Assembly (NCBI GenBank): GCA_013373175.1
Contig: JABXII010000006.1
Span: forward strand, 62,001-126,000
Source of the DNA: Campylobacteraceae bacterium
Lineage (GTDB): Bacteria; Campylobacterota; Campylobacteria; Campylobacterales; Arcobacteraceae
Direction of reading: 5' to 3'
DNA: 64,000 nt
The notes under the pieces are model-generated. The model was not told the origin of the DNA and made no database searches. It saw only the letters and a list, made by a program, of their open reading frames with translations. Numbering within the stretch: position 1 is the stretch's first letter; each line of letters begins with the position of its first letter. Made by a program: the position numbers and the translations under genes. Shown here in pieces: positions 53,902-61,844 of the stretch.

Positions 53902-54953
53902 ATATCTAAAATAGGTTCTTCCTCTACATTAAAAGTTTCTACTTCATAAAAATTATCTTTGTGTGACAATAAAATATAAGACTCATTAGATTCAGAACTT
54001 TTAATCATCCATGAACTAGGTTTATCTATTGTGATATTTTCAAAACCTATCTTACTATATTGATTAAATAACTCTTCTTTTAAACTCTCAAAAGTTAAAT
54101 CATATCTTTCATCAATACTAATTTTAAAACTATTATCAGTTTTTGTAATTTCAGGTTCATTAATTGGTTTTTCTTCTTTTATAGGTTGATGGTTAATTAA
54201 ATATTCATAGGTAACAGATATAAATGCTATTATTAAAACTGTTATAAAAACATTTAATAAAGAGTATAAAACAGAAAGCTTTTGTGAGATTAAGGCCATT
54301 AAAAATTCAATTGCTAACCCATAAACAAACCCTAGCAATGTAGCTAATATTAAAGGTATAACTACAACAGTAAAGAAAACTAAAGTCTTATGATTTTTTG
54401 TTAAATTTAAAGAATCAAAAAGTCCTATTGGCTTATCAACTGCAATTGTAGGAAAAGTTAAAGACATTCTTGAAAATAAGACTAATACAGAAATTCCAAT
54501 AAAAACAATACTTGCTGTAGCAAAAATATTTGCTATAAAAGAACCAAATAGTGCATCAAAAATAGCTTTTGCTAGAAATAGTAATCCTACATATAATATC
54601 AAAGCAAATAGCACTAAAAAGATTGTCATATAAATTACTTTTAACATAAAAGTAAGTTCTCTTTTTGATAAAGTAAGGATTCCAAAAGTGGGAGTTTTAT
54701 CTTCAGGCAGTAAAAGTATTCTATGAACTGTAATTGACATAAGAACACTTATCAAAAAAGAAAGTAAAATTAAAAGAAGAGGTAAACTATTACTAATATT
54801 ATTATCTACACCTAAAGTAATACTTCGTATATCAGTAGGTAAATAGTTCTCAATTATTGTTAAAATAATAAAAGGAACAATCAAAGCTTTTATTAAAATA
54901 TTTTTCTTTGCAACTAATAAATCTAATGTTCTTTTAAATATCTCTTTATACAT
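53889..54953 (-). CDS. Multi-spanning membrane protein with C-terminal cytoplasmic domain, unknown function
   Basis: The 354-residue protein has about six helices (ALIVPFIILTIIENYLP, LPLLLILLSFLISVLMS, VIYMTIFLVLFALILYVGLL, IANIFATASIVFIGISVLVL, LVFFTVVVIPLILATLLGFV, LLNVFITVLIIAFISVTYEY). The C-terminal 90 residues are hydrophilic. The helices up to about 260 resemble glycerophosphoryl diester phosphodiesterase membrane-domain-like proteins; this is a weak likeness. No catalytic residue seen. Confidence 0.7.
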   Translation of the reverse strand: MYKEIFKRTLDLLVAKKNILIKALIVPFIILTIIENYLPTDIRSITLGVDNNISNSLPLLLILLSFLISVLMSITVHRILLLPEDKTPTFGILTLSKRELTFMLKVIYMTIFLVLFALILYVGLLFLAKAIFDALFGSFIANIFATASIVFIGISVLVLFSRMSLTFPTIAVDKPIGLFDSLNLTKNHKTLVFFTVVVIPLILATLLGFVYGLAIEFLMALISQKLSVLYSLLNVFITVLIIAFISVTYEYLINHQPIKEEKPINEPEITKTDNSFKISIDERYDLTFESLKEELFNQYSKIGFENITIDKPSSWMIKSSESNESYILLSHKDNFYEVETFNVEEEPILDIKRL

Positions 54954-55016
54954 ATATTATCCTTTAAAATAATCAGTGCGATTATATTAAAAAGAATATT
55001 AAACTACAGTCTATTT

Positions 55017-55038
55017 ATAAAAAAGAGCCTTTGCTCTT
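55017..55038 (-). terminator. Terminator of aroF
   Basis: On the minus strand AAGAGC-AAAG-GCTCTT is followed by TTTT; it lies 14 bases after the aroF stop. Confidence 0.75.
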
Positions 55039-55051
55039 CTTTATAAGGATG

Positions 55052-56404
55052 TTAAGCTCTTGCTTCTTTTAAAGTTTCAGCAATCATAAATGATAATTCT
55101 AAAGCTTGATCAGCATTTAGTCTTGGATCACATTGAGTATGGTATCTGCTAGAAAGACCTTCAGCAGTAATAGCAGAACTTGAACTTCCTGTACATTCAG
55201 TTACATTTTGCCCTGTCATTTCTAAATGAATACCACCTGCGTGTGTACCTTCAGCTTTATGAATTTGAAAGAACTGTTTTACTTCACCTAAAATAGATTC
55301 AAAATCTCTTGTTTTGTATCCATTATCAGTTTTAATAGTATTTCCATGCATTGGGTCAGATGACCATAATACATTTTTACCTTCTTCTTTTACTCTTTTT
55401 AGTAAAGTAGGGAATTTATCTGCAATTTTTTCATTACCCATTCTAACAATAAGATTTAATCTTCCAGCTTCATTTTCTGGATTTAAAGCATCTATTAGTT
55501 TAATAAGTTCATCTTCTTGCATTGTAGGACCAACTTTACATCCAATAGGGTTTTTAATACCTCTAAAGTATTCTAAATGTGCTCCATCTAAATCTCTTGT
55601 TCTATCTCCAATCCATAACATGTGAGCAGAACAATCATACCAATCACCAGTTAAAGAGTCTTGTCTTGTAAGAGCTTCTTCATAGTTTAAAAGTAATGCT
55701 TCATGAGAAGTATAAAGAACTGTTTCTTTTAATTGAGCTGTATTTTCAGCTGTAATTCCACATGATTGCATAAAGTCTAGTGTTTCTGAAATCTTATTTG
55801 CTAAGTTTTCATACATTTCACCAAGTCTATTATCTTTTACAAAATCAAGGTTCCATGAATGAACTTTATTTAAATCAGCCATACCACCTCTTGCAAATGC
55901 TCTTAAAAGGTTAAGAGTTGCTGCACTTTGATTATATGCTTTTAATAACTTTTTAGCTTTTGGTGCTCTATCTTTTTCATTGAAGCCCATATTATTTACA
56001 ATATCACCTCTATATGAAGGTAAAGCTATTCCATTTACTTCTTCAAAATCTGCAGATCTTGGTTTTGCAAATTGACCTGCAATTCTTCCTACTTTTACAA
56101 CTGGACATCCACCTGAAAAAGTTAAAACAATTGCCATTTGCATCATTACTTTAAATAAATCTTTTATATTATTTGCATTGAAAGCATTAAATGATTCAGC
56201 ACAGTCTCCACCTTGTAATAAAAATGATTTTCCATTTACTACATCAGCTAATTGAGATTTTAAGTTTCTAGCTTCCTCTGCAAAAATTAAAGGAGGGTAA
56301 GAAGCTAATTCATTCTCTACTTTTTTTAATTTTTCTAAATCTTTATATGTTGGTTGTTGCTTAATAGGGAAATCTCTCCAGCTATTTGGACTCCAAGCTT
56401 TCAT
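55052..56404 (-). CDS. aroF: Class II 3-deoxy-7-phosphoheptulonate (DAHP) synthase
   Basis: The 450-residue plant/Mycobacterium-type (class II) enzyme condenses PEP and erythrose-4-phosphate at the start of the aromatic pathway. It shows [16 protein letters not shown] at the start, [12 protein letters not shown] and [19 protein letters not shown]. Later motifs are [31 protein letters not shown] and [17 protein letters not shown]. The metal site Cys is in GDCAESF. In Campylobacter the same enzyme is annotated aroG. Confidence 0.95.
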   Translation of the reverse strand: MKAWSPNSWRDFPIKQQPTYKDLEKLKKVENELASYPPLIFAEEARNLKSQLADVVNGKSFLLQGGDCAESFNAFNANNIKDLFKVMMQMAIVLTFSGGCPVVKVGRIAGQFAKPRSADFEEVNGIALPSYRGDIVNNMGFNEKDRAPKAKKLLKAYNQSAATLNLLRAFARGGMADLNKVHSWNLDFVKDNRLGEMYENLANKISETLDFMQSCGITAENTAQLKETVLYTSHEALLLNYEEALTRQDSLTGDWYDCSAHMLWIGDRTRDLDGAHLEYFRGIKNPIGCKVGPTMQEDELIKLIDALNPENEAGRLNLIVRMGNEKIADKFPTLLKRVKEEGKNVLWSSDPMHGNTIKTDNGYKTRDFESILGEVKQFFQIHKAEGTHAGGIHLEMTGQNVTECTGSSSSAITAEGLSSRYHTQCDPRLNADQALELSFMIAETLKEARA

Positions 56405-56501
56405 TCTATAACCTTTTTTACTATTGAAATTGGAAAAATTTTATCCAAAAAGAACTTTAAGTTAACTGGAAATTAAGAGGGATTAAAGTAGTTAAACTAC
56501 T

Positions 56502-57503
56502 TTAATCTGCTTTTCTTGCAAGCTTATTTAGAAGGTCAGCAAATGACTCTTTGAATGCATCTAAACCATCATTTAATAGCTTAGTATATACTTCTTTTAT
56601 ATCAATATCTTTTGATTCTAATAGTTTAAAATACTTGTTACACTCTTCTTCGCTTATTATTTTTGAAGGTGTTTTTTGTCCATTTTCTAACCAATCTTCA
56701 ATAGTAGCTAATGGCGCAGTATTTACAGAATGAGGATAAATTAAAGTATCAATATAATAACTTGCTCTTAACTCATCACCTTTTACTCCTGTACTTGCAA
56801 AAAGTGTTCTAATGTTTTTGTTTTCAAACTTTTCAACTTCATGGTAACATTTAGTTGCATTTACAATTCCAAGTTTAGCAGTCTCTAAACCTTTTGAAAC
56901 CATTTTATTATCACACATTCTATCAAGTCTTGAAACAAACACAGAGATAACTGCTTTAATATCTTTATTTGAAGCTTTTATTCCCTCATCAAGTGCTTGT
57001 GCACATTTTATAGCTTGTTCTGGTGAAAAAATTAAAGTTGCATTTACATGAATACCTGCACTTGTAAGCTCTTTCATTGCTTCATATCCAGCTTCTGTTG
57101 CAGGAACTTTAATCATAACATTGTCTTCACCAATAAGTGAATTTAATCTCATTCCTTCTTCTACAGTTCCCTTTGTATCATCACAAAGTGTTGGGTCAAC
57201 TTCAATTGAAATAAACCCATCATTATTGTCTTCTAAATGTAAATCATATAAAAGTTCAGCTGCTCTTCTAATATCTGAAACTGCTAACTCTTCATAAATA
57301 GTTTTTGCTTCATTTGCTTTTAGCATTTGAAGTTGTTGATCATATGCTGCTGAATTCGTAATAGAAGATTCAAAAATTGCTGGGTTAGAAGTAGCTCCAT
57401 GTATTACTTCATCTTTAATAATATCTTGAAATCTATTCTCTAAAAAGTCTCTTTCTATAAAATCACACCATAAAGAGTAATTAATATCTTCTTTTAAACT
57501 CAT
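56502..57503 (-). CDS. tal: Transaldolase
   Basis: The 333-residue transaldolase carries a Schiff-base lysine (VMIKVPATEAG) and the aldolase patterns GATSNPAIFESSI and SVFVSRLDRMCDN. It moves dihydroxyacetone units between sedoheptulose-7-P and glyceraldehyde-3-P and supplies erythrose-4-P for the aroF reaction next to it. A perfect 11-bp dyad (56,481-56,507) overlaps the stop but has no T run. Confidence 0.95.
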   Translation of the reverse strand: MSLKEDINYSLWCDFIERDFLENRFQDIIKDEVIHGATSNPAIFESSITNSAAYDQQLQMLKANEAKTIYEELAVSDIRRAAELLYDLHLEDNNDGFISIEVDPTLCDDTKGTVEEGMRLNSLIGEDNVMIKVPATEAGYEAMKELTSAGIHVNATLIFSPEQAIKCAQALDEGIKASNKDIKAVISVFVSRLDRMCDNKMVSKGLETAKLGIVNATKCYHEVEKFENKNIRTLFASTGVKGDELRASYYIDTLIYPHSVNTAPLATIEDWLENGQKTPSKIISEEECNKYFKLLESKDIDIKEVYTKLLNDGLDAFKESFADLLNKLARKAD

Positions 57504-57536
57504 TCATTATCCTTTTTTTTTGCGTAAAACGCTTTG

Positions 57537-58157
57537 TTATATGTAGTCTAATATTTTTGTTAAATCTTTCTCATCAACAATAATATTAGCTTCTTTTTTT
57601 AATATATCTTTTGCACAAAATGCAACTTTTTTTGCTGCATAAGGGAACATTGAAACATCATTTGCTCCATCCCCTGCTACTAAAGTATTTTCTTGTGATA
57701 CTCCAAGCATGGCTTGAACTCTTTGAATCATATCACCTTTAGAAAAACCAAACATCATATCTCCACCAACAAGACCTGTTAAAATTCCATCTTTTTCATG
57801 TAAGATATTAGAAAAGTCTGCATCTATTCCTAGTTTTTCTTTTGCTGGACCTGTTCCTATTCTAAAACCTCCTGAGAAACAAACTACTTTGTAGCCTTGT
57901 TTTTTAAGTTCAGAAATTAATTCAAAAGCACCTGGCATAAGAGGTAAATCTTTGCAAATTTCTACAGCTTTTGCATATTCTAAACCTTTTAGTAAAGATA
58001 CTCTTTCAACTAAAGATTCAAAAAAGTCAAGCTCCCCTGCCATTGCTTTTTCAGTAATACTTGCAACTTTTTCTTCTAGTCCCAAAGGCTTAGCTAAAAA
58101 GTCTATTGTTTCTCCATCCATTAAAGTTGAATCGAAATCAAATACAGCTAACTTCAT
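57537..58157 (-). CDS. serB: Phosphoserine phosphatase
   Basis: The 206-residue HAD phosphatase makes serine. Motif I is FDFDSTLMDGE (Asp nucleophile), motif II is VCFSGGFRIGTG, motif III contains KGDMIQ, and motif IV is AGDGANDVSMF. There is no N-terminal ACT domain, as in Campylobacter SerB. The gap to tal is 33 bases, so they are probably co-transcribed. Confidence 0.94.
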   Translation of the reverse strand: MKLAVFDFDSTLMDGETIDFLAKPLGLEEKVASITEKAMAGELDFFESLVERVSLLKGLEYAKAVEICKDLPLMPGAFELISELKKQGYKVVCFSGGFRIGTGPAKEKLGIDADFSNILHEKDGILTGLVGGDMMFGFSKGDMIQRVQAMLGVSQENTLVAGDGANDVSMFPYAAKKVAFCAKDILKKEANIIVDEKDLTKILDYI

Positions 58158-58223
58158 ATATATTTTCCTAGTTTTATTCTTTTAAGGTTATAATATTATC
58201 CAAATTTTACTAAAGGAAACTGA

Positions 58224-58604
58224 TTGAAGTTAGCTTGCATTGATATTGGACTTAAAAGAATAGGACTTGCAATTTGTCTGCAAGGTGATATTGTCACGCC
58301 TCTTCCTGCTATCTTAAGAAAGAATAGAAACCAAGCTTCAAATGATGTTTTAAAAGTTTTAGATGAGTGGGAAATTGATACATTAATAGTTGGATATCCA
58401 AGTGCAAGTCTTGATATGCAAAAAAGAATTAAGCATTTTGTAAATCTACTTGATTTTAAAAAGGAAGTTATTTTTCAAGAGGAGAATATGAGCTCAATTG
58501 AAGCAGAAGATTTGATGAAAGGCGATATCAAATATAAAAGAGATGGTAGAGTTGATTCCCTTGCAGCTAAAATTATACTTGAAAGATATCTTAGTAAAAA
58601 CTAA
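58224..58604 (+). CDS. ruvX: Putative Holliday junction resolvase RuvX (YqgF)
   Basis: The 126-residue YqgF-type protein begins MKLACIDIGLKRIGLAI with a TTG start (58,224) and AAAGGA 6 bases upstream. RNase-H-like motifs: ACIDIGLKRIG, LIVGYPSA and ENMSSIEAEDL, with RDGRVDSLAAKIILE at the end. It has a role in 16S rRNA 5' processing or junction resolution in other bacteria. In C. jejuni it stands next to dprA; here it is about 13 kb away. Confidence 0.92.
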   Translation: MKLACIDIGLKRIGLAICLQGDIVTPLPAILRKNRNQASNDVLKVLDEWEIDTLIVGYPSASLDMQKRIKHFVNLLDFKKEVIFQEENMSSIEAEDLMKGDIKYKRDGRVDSLAAKIILERYLSKN

Positions 58605-58609
58605 TCTCT

Positions 58610-58960
58610 TTATTTATTTAGATTGTGTACCACAGCTATTGCAACACCTTTATCATGTGTTATTGAAAGTGATGTTTTTTTAATCTTATATTTCTTTCGT
58701 AAAGCCTTAGAGTATTTTAATTTAGGGGCACCTTTTTTGTCTTTTTTTATTTTTAAATCATGAAAAGAGCACTCTTTTCCTATACCTGTACCAATTGCTT
58801 TACTCGCAGCTTCTTTTGCTGCCCAAAAACCTGCTGCTGTTTCAAATCTTTTTATTAATTCAATCTCTTCATCACTTAAAAATCTTTCATAGGCTTTTCG
58901 CCCAAACTTTTCATACATATTTTTAATTCTATCAATTGAAGTTATATCTATTCCTACCAT
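58610..58960 (-). CDS. acpS: Holo-acyl-carrier-protein synthase
   Basis: The 116-residue AcpS transfers the phosphopantetheine arm to ACP. VGIDITSIDRIKNMYEKFG and AGFWAAKEAASKAIGTG give the Mg2+ and CoA residues. The end is LSITHDKGVAIAVVH. It converges with ruvX, with 5 bases between them. Confidence 0.95.
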   Translation of the reverse strand: MVGIDITSIDRIKNMYEKFGRKAYERFLSDEEIELIKRFETAAGFWAAKEAASKAIGTGIGKECSFHDLKIKKDKKGAPKLKYSKALRKKYKIKKTSLSITHDKGVAIAVVHNLNK

Positions 58961-59120
58961 TGCTTACCTTTATTTTGAAATTATACTTTTTTATATGTTA
59001 GTTTTCCAAATAAGCTTTTTTTTGGTTTCTAAAGTAGTTTTTACACTAATAAATAAATGTAATTTTAAGTTATCTTTAACAAGGACTTATATAAAATATA
59101 AGTATATTTAGGACATTAGT

Positions 59121-60800
59121 ATGGAAAATAAAGATAAAATTAAGAATAAACTAGAAGAACACTTTTTTGAAATAATAGATCAAGCAAGAAATGGAATCAC
59201 AATATGTGACCCTAACCAAGAAGATAACCCATTAATTTATGTAAATAAAGCTTTCACCGAAACTTTCGGATATACTTTTGATGAGTCAGTTGGCAAAAAC
59301 TGTAGATTTTTACAAGGGACAGATAGAGACCAAGCAAACCTTGAAGTAATTAGAGATGCAATTAAAACTGAATCTGAAGTTCAAACTGTATTAAGAAACT
59401 ACACAAAAGATGGAGAACTTGTATATAACGAAGTAAAAGTAAGTCCAATCTTTGATAAAAATACAGGGGAGTTAAAGTTTTTTTTAGGAATTCAAAAAGA
59501 TATAACAAAAAGTTCTTATAGACCAAATACAAAATCAATCTATGAAGACCAAGTTACAGATAAGATACTTAAAGAGTTTGCACAAAGTGCATCGAAGATT
59601 GATTCTGATTCACTAATTCAAGAATTAAATATTTATCAAGCAGAACTATTAGCACAAAATGATGAATTAGTTCAAAAAGATAAAAGTCTACAAGCATTAA
59701 ATGAAGAGTTCTCTTCTTTATTTTTAGATGCCCCAATTCCTTATTTACTTATTGACTCCAATTTAGAGATTAAAAGATTTAATCACCTTGCAGATGAATA
59801 TTTAGGAATTTCAAACTCTAAACTAATGATTAAATCACTGTTTTTTTATATAAAAAGAGACAATATTCAAAAAATAATCTCTTGGATAACTAATAAAGAT
59901 TATAATAAATTTGCAATGGAAATTGATGTTCTTTGTAAGTATGGAAATAAAAGAAGATTTAAATTCAGTGCAAAAGAGTATATGTTAGATAATTCTTTAT
60001 TAATGTTATCTCTTATAGATATTCAAGAAGAGTATGAAATAAAAAGTAACCTTGAAGAGAAGGTACAAGAAGAGTTAGATAAAAGAATTAGTCACGAAAA
60101 GTATATAGAAAAGCAAGCAAAACTTGCATCTATGGGTGAAATGATTGATGTAATTGCTCATCAATGGCTAAATCCTTTAACTATAATAAGCCTTTATGCC
60201 CAAAATAGTAGTACTGCAATAAGAGAGCTTGAACATAAAATTGAACAATTGGATGATATAGCTTATGACTTAGGAGAAATTGAAAGGCAAACAAAACATT
60301 TAGTGAATACTTTAAATGAATTTAGATCGTTTTTTAGACCTGATAAAAACTCTGAATTAATTTCTATGAAAGTCATTATTGATTCCGTTCTTGTTTTAAT
60401 AAAAGATGAATTAAGAAAAAATAGAATAACTATAAATATAGAGTATGAAAAAGATTTTAAAGTTAAAGTTATTGAAAACCAATTTAAGCATGTACTTATA
60501 AATCTTTTTACAAATACAAGAGATGCATTCAATGAAAATAATATAAAAGAAAAAAAGATAAATATAAAGCTTGAAGAAGAAGAGAGCTATCATATTTTAA
60601 AATATTTCGACAATGCAGGTGGAATACATGAAGATAACTTGCCTAAACTGTTTGATTTGAATTTTACAACTAAAAGCAGTGGAAAAGGTACAGGGATAGG
60701 TCTTTATCTTTGTGAACAGATAATTAAAAAATTTACGTGTGGGATAGAAGTTTGCAATTATGAAGATGGAGTATGTTTCACAATAAAATTTCCAAAGTAA
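59121..60800 (+). CDS. LOV-domain blue-light histidine kinase
   Basis: The 559-residue soluble protein begins with a LOV domain (about 13-130). The flavin-adduct signature GKNCRFLQGTDRDQANL has the photoactive Cys61. Other LOV features are NPLIYVNKAFTETFGY, LRNYTKDGELVYNEV and GIQKDITKS. A helical part and a second PAS-like domain (about 190-300) follow. Then the H-box ASMGEMIDVIAHQWLNPL (His about 347) and HATPase (LINLFTNTRDAF, FDNAGGIHE, GTGIGLYL) are seen. Blue light would form the Cys-FMN adduct and change kinase activity. The partner regulator could be the REC-GGDEF-EAL protein downstream; this is inference. Confidence 0.92.
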   Translation: MENKDKIKNKLEEHFFEIIDQARNGITICDPNQEDNPLIYVNKAFTETFGYTFDESVGKNCRFLQGTDRDQANLEVIRDAIKTESEVQTVLRNYTKDGELVYNEVKVSPIFDKNTGELKFFLGIQKDITKSSYRPNTKSIYEDQVTDKILKEFAQSASKIDSDSLIQELNIYQAELLAQNDELVQKDKSLQALNEEFSSLFLDAPIPYLLIDSNLEIKRFNHLADEYLGISNSKLMIKSLFFYIKRDNIQKIISWITNKDYNKFAMEIDVLCKYGNKRRFKFSAKEYMLDNSLLMLSLIDIQEEYEIKSNLEEKVQEELDKRISHEKYIEKQAKLASMGEMIDVIAHQWLNPLTIISLYAQNSSTAIRELEHKIEQLDDIAYDLGEIERQTKHLVNTLNEFRSFFRPDKNSELISMKVIIDSVLVLIKDELRKNRITINIEYEKDFKVKVIENQFKHVLINLFTNTRDAFNENNIKEKKINIKLEEEESYHILKYFDNAGGIHEDNLPKLFDLNFTTKSSGKGTGIGLYLCEQIIKKFTCGIEVCNYEDGVCFTIKFPK

Positions 60801-60806
60801 GAAGTT

Positions 60807-61844
60807 TTATATCTCTTCTAGCTTACTTAAATAAAAATCTGTTTTGAAAAGCTTTGAAGGATTAACTATATTTTCAAAAGCAGCTCCTGCAATTCCTATT
60901 TCTAAATTTTGTGGAAATATCTTTTTATCTTTTCTTATTTCTTCAACAATTAAAGCTACATCAATCAAACTAGCTTTTAAAGTAGCGGAAAAAATCACAT
61001 AATCAGGTCTAAATTCCATTATTGCTTTTTTTATCTCTTTTGTAGGCATACTAGTACCTAAAGAAGTAACTTTATACCCTAGTTTTCTATATACTAATGC
61101 TGCTATTTTTATTGCAAGACCATGATATTCATGGGGTGCTACTGTCAAAAAAATATGCTTATCTTTACTTTTATTCTCTTCTAAATTTTCAATAATATTT
61201 AAAATAACTGCTTCTAAAGTATTTGTTGCTATATGCTCTTTTGCTACTGAAATTTCATTTGATTCCCATCTAAAACCAACATATTTCATAGCATTTGATA
61301 TTGTAGTGTTATAAGTTTCTAAAAACTCTTTTATATTAGATACATTATTAGTAAAGTATTCAGTTATATAAGGACTGTTTCCAATTATTAAATTTTTTGC
61401 AAAATCAACAGCTTCAACATCATCCAAAATATATCTTTTATATGAAGCTTCTTTCTTTAGGTCTTCATGTTTATCTTCAAGTTCATTTGCCAAGGATTCA
61501 ATTTCAATACAATCTAGTTTTAACATATGTTTTTTACAAACTTCTTCAAAAAGTCTATTTAACAAAATAAAAAAATCTAAATCTACTTTTTTAAAAAAAT
61601 AGACTCTATACAGCCAAAGTTGGTACTCCAAAAAGAAACTAGCCTTTTGGAAATAAAAGGCTACAAGAATCATTTTAAAGTGATACTTTATTATGTAATG
61701 TATCTCATTTTCATGTATTATTTGTAAAGTATCTATAACTATTGGCAAAGTCGAATTTCTTATTTGCTCTTCTAAATCCAATGTTATTTCAAAAGAGTGT
61801 CGTTGCAAGGCTTCATAAACTTTTTTTCTTTCATTAATCTTCAT
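60807..61844 (-). CDS. B12-binding-domain sensor protein, translationally coupled to the c-di-GMP protein
   Basis: The start is taken at MKINERKKVYEALQRHSFEI, which has GGAG 8 bases upstream; a longer frame start inside the upstream gene is less likely. The 345-residue protein has an N-terminal helical region and a C-terminal cobalamin-binding-like domain (about 220-345). Residues HEYHGLAIKIAALVYRKLGY and VTSLGTSMPTKEIKKAI resemble the B12-binding fold of CarH/LitR-type and methionine-synthase-like proteins. The DxHxxG motif reads E-Y-H-G-L-A. It overlaps the end of the GGDEF-EAL gene by 11 bases. Light or cobalamin sensing is possible. Confidence 0.75.
   Translation of the reverse strand: MKINERKKVYEALQRHSFEITLDLEEQIRNSTLPIVIDTLQIIHENEIHYIIKYHFKMILVAFYFQKASFFLEYQLWLYRVYFFKKVDLDFFILLNRLFEEVCKKHMLKLDCIEIESLANELEDKHEDLKKEASYKRYILDDVEAVDFAKNLIIGNSPYITEYFTNNVSNIKEFLETYNTTISNAMKYVGFRWESNEISVAKEHIATNTLEAVILNIIENLEENKSKDKHIFLTVAPHEYHGLAIKIAALVYRKLGYKVTSLGTSMPTKEIKKAIMEFRPDYVIFSATLKASLIDVALIVEEIRKDKKIFPQNLEIGIAGAAFENIVNPSKLFKTDFYLSKLEEI

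Noticed and set aside
56481-56507. Terminator after tal
   Set aside because: The dyad is perfect but lacks a T run on the minus strand and overlaps the stop; it is noted under tal only.
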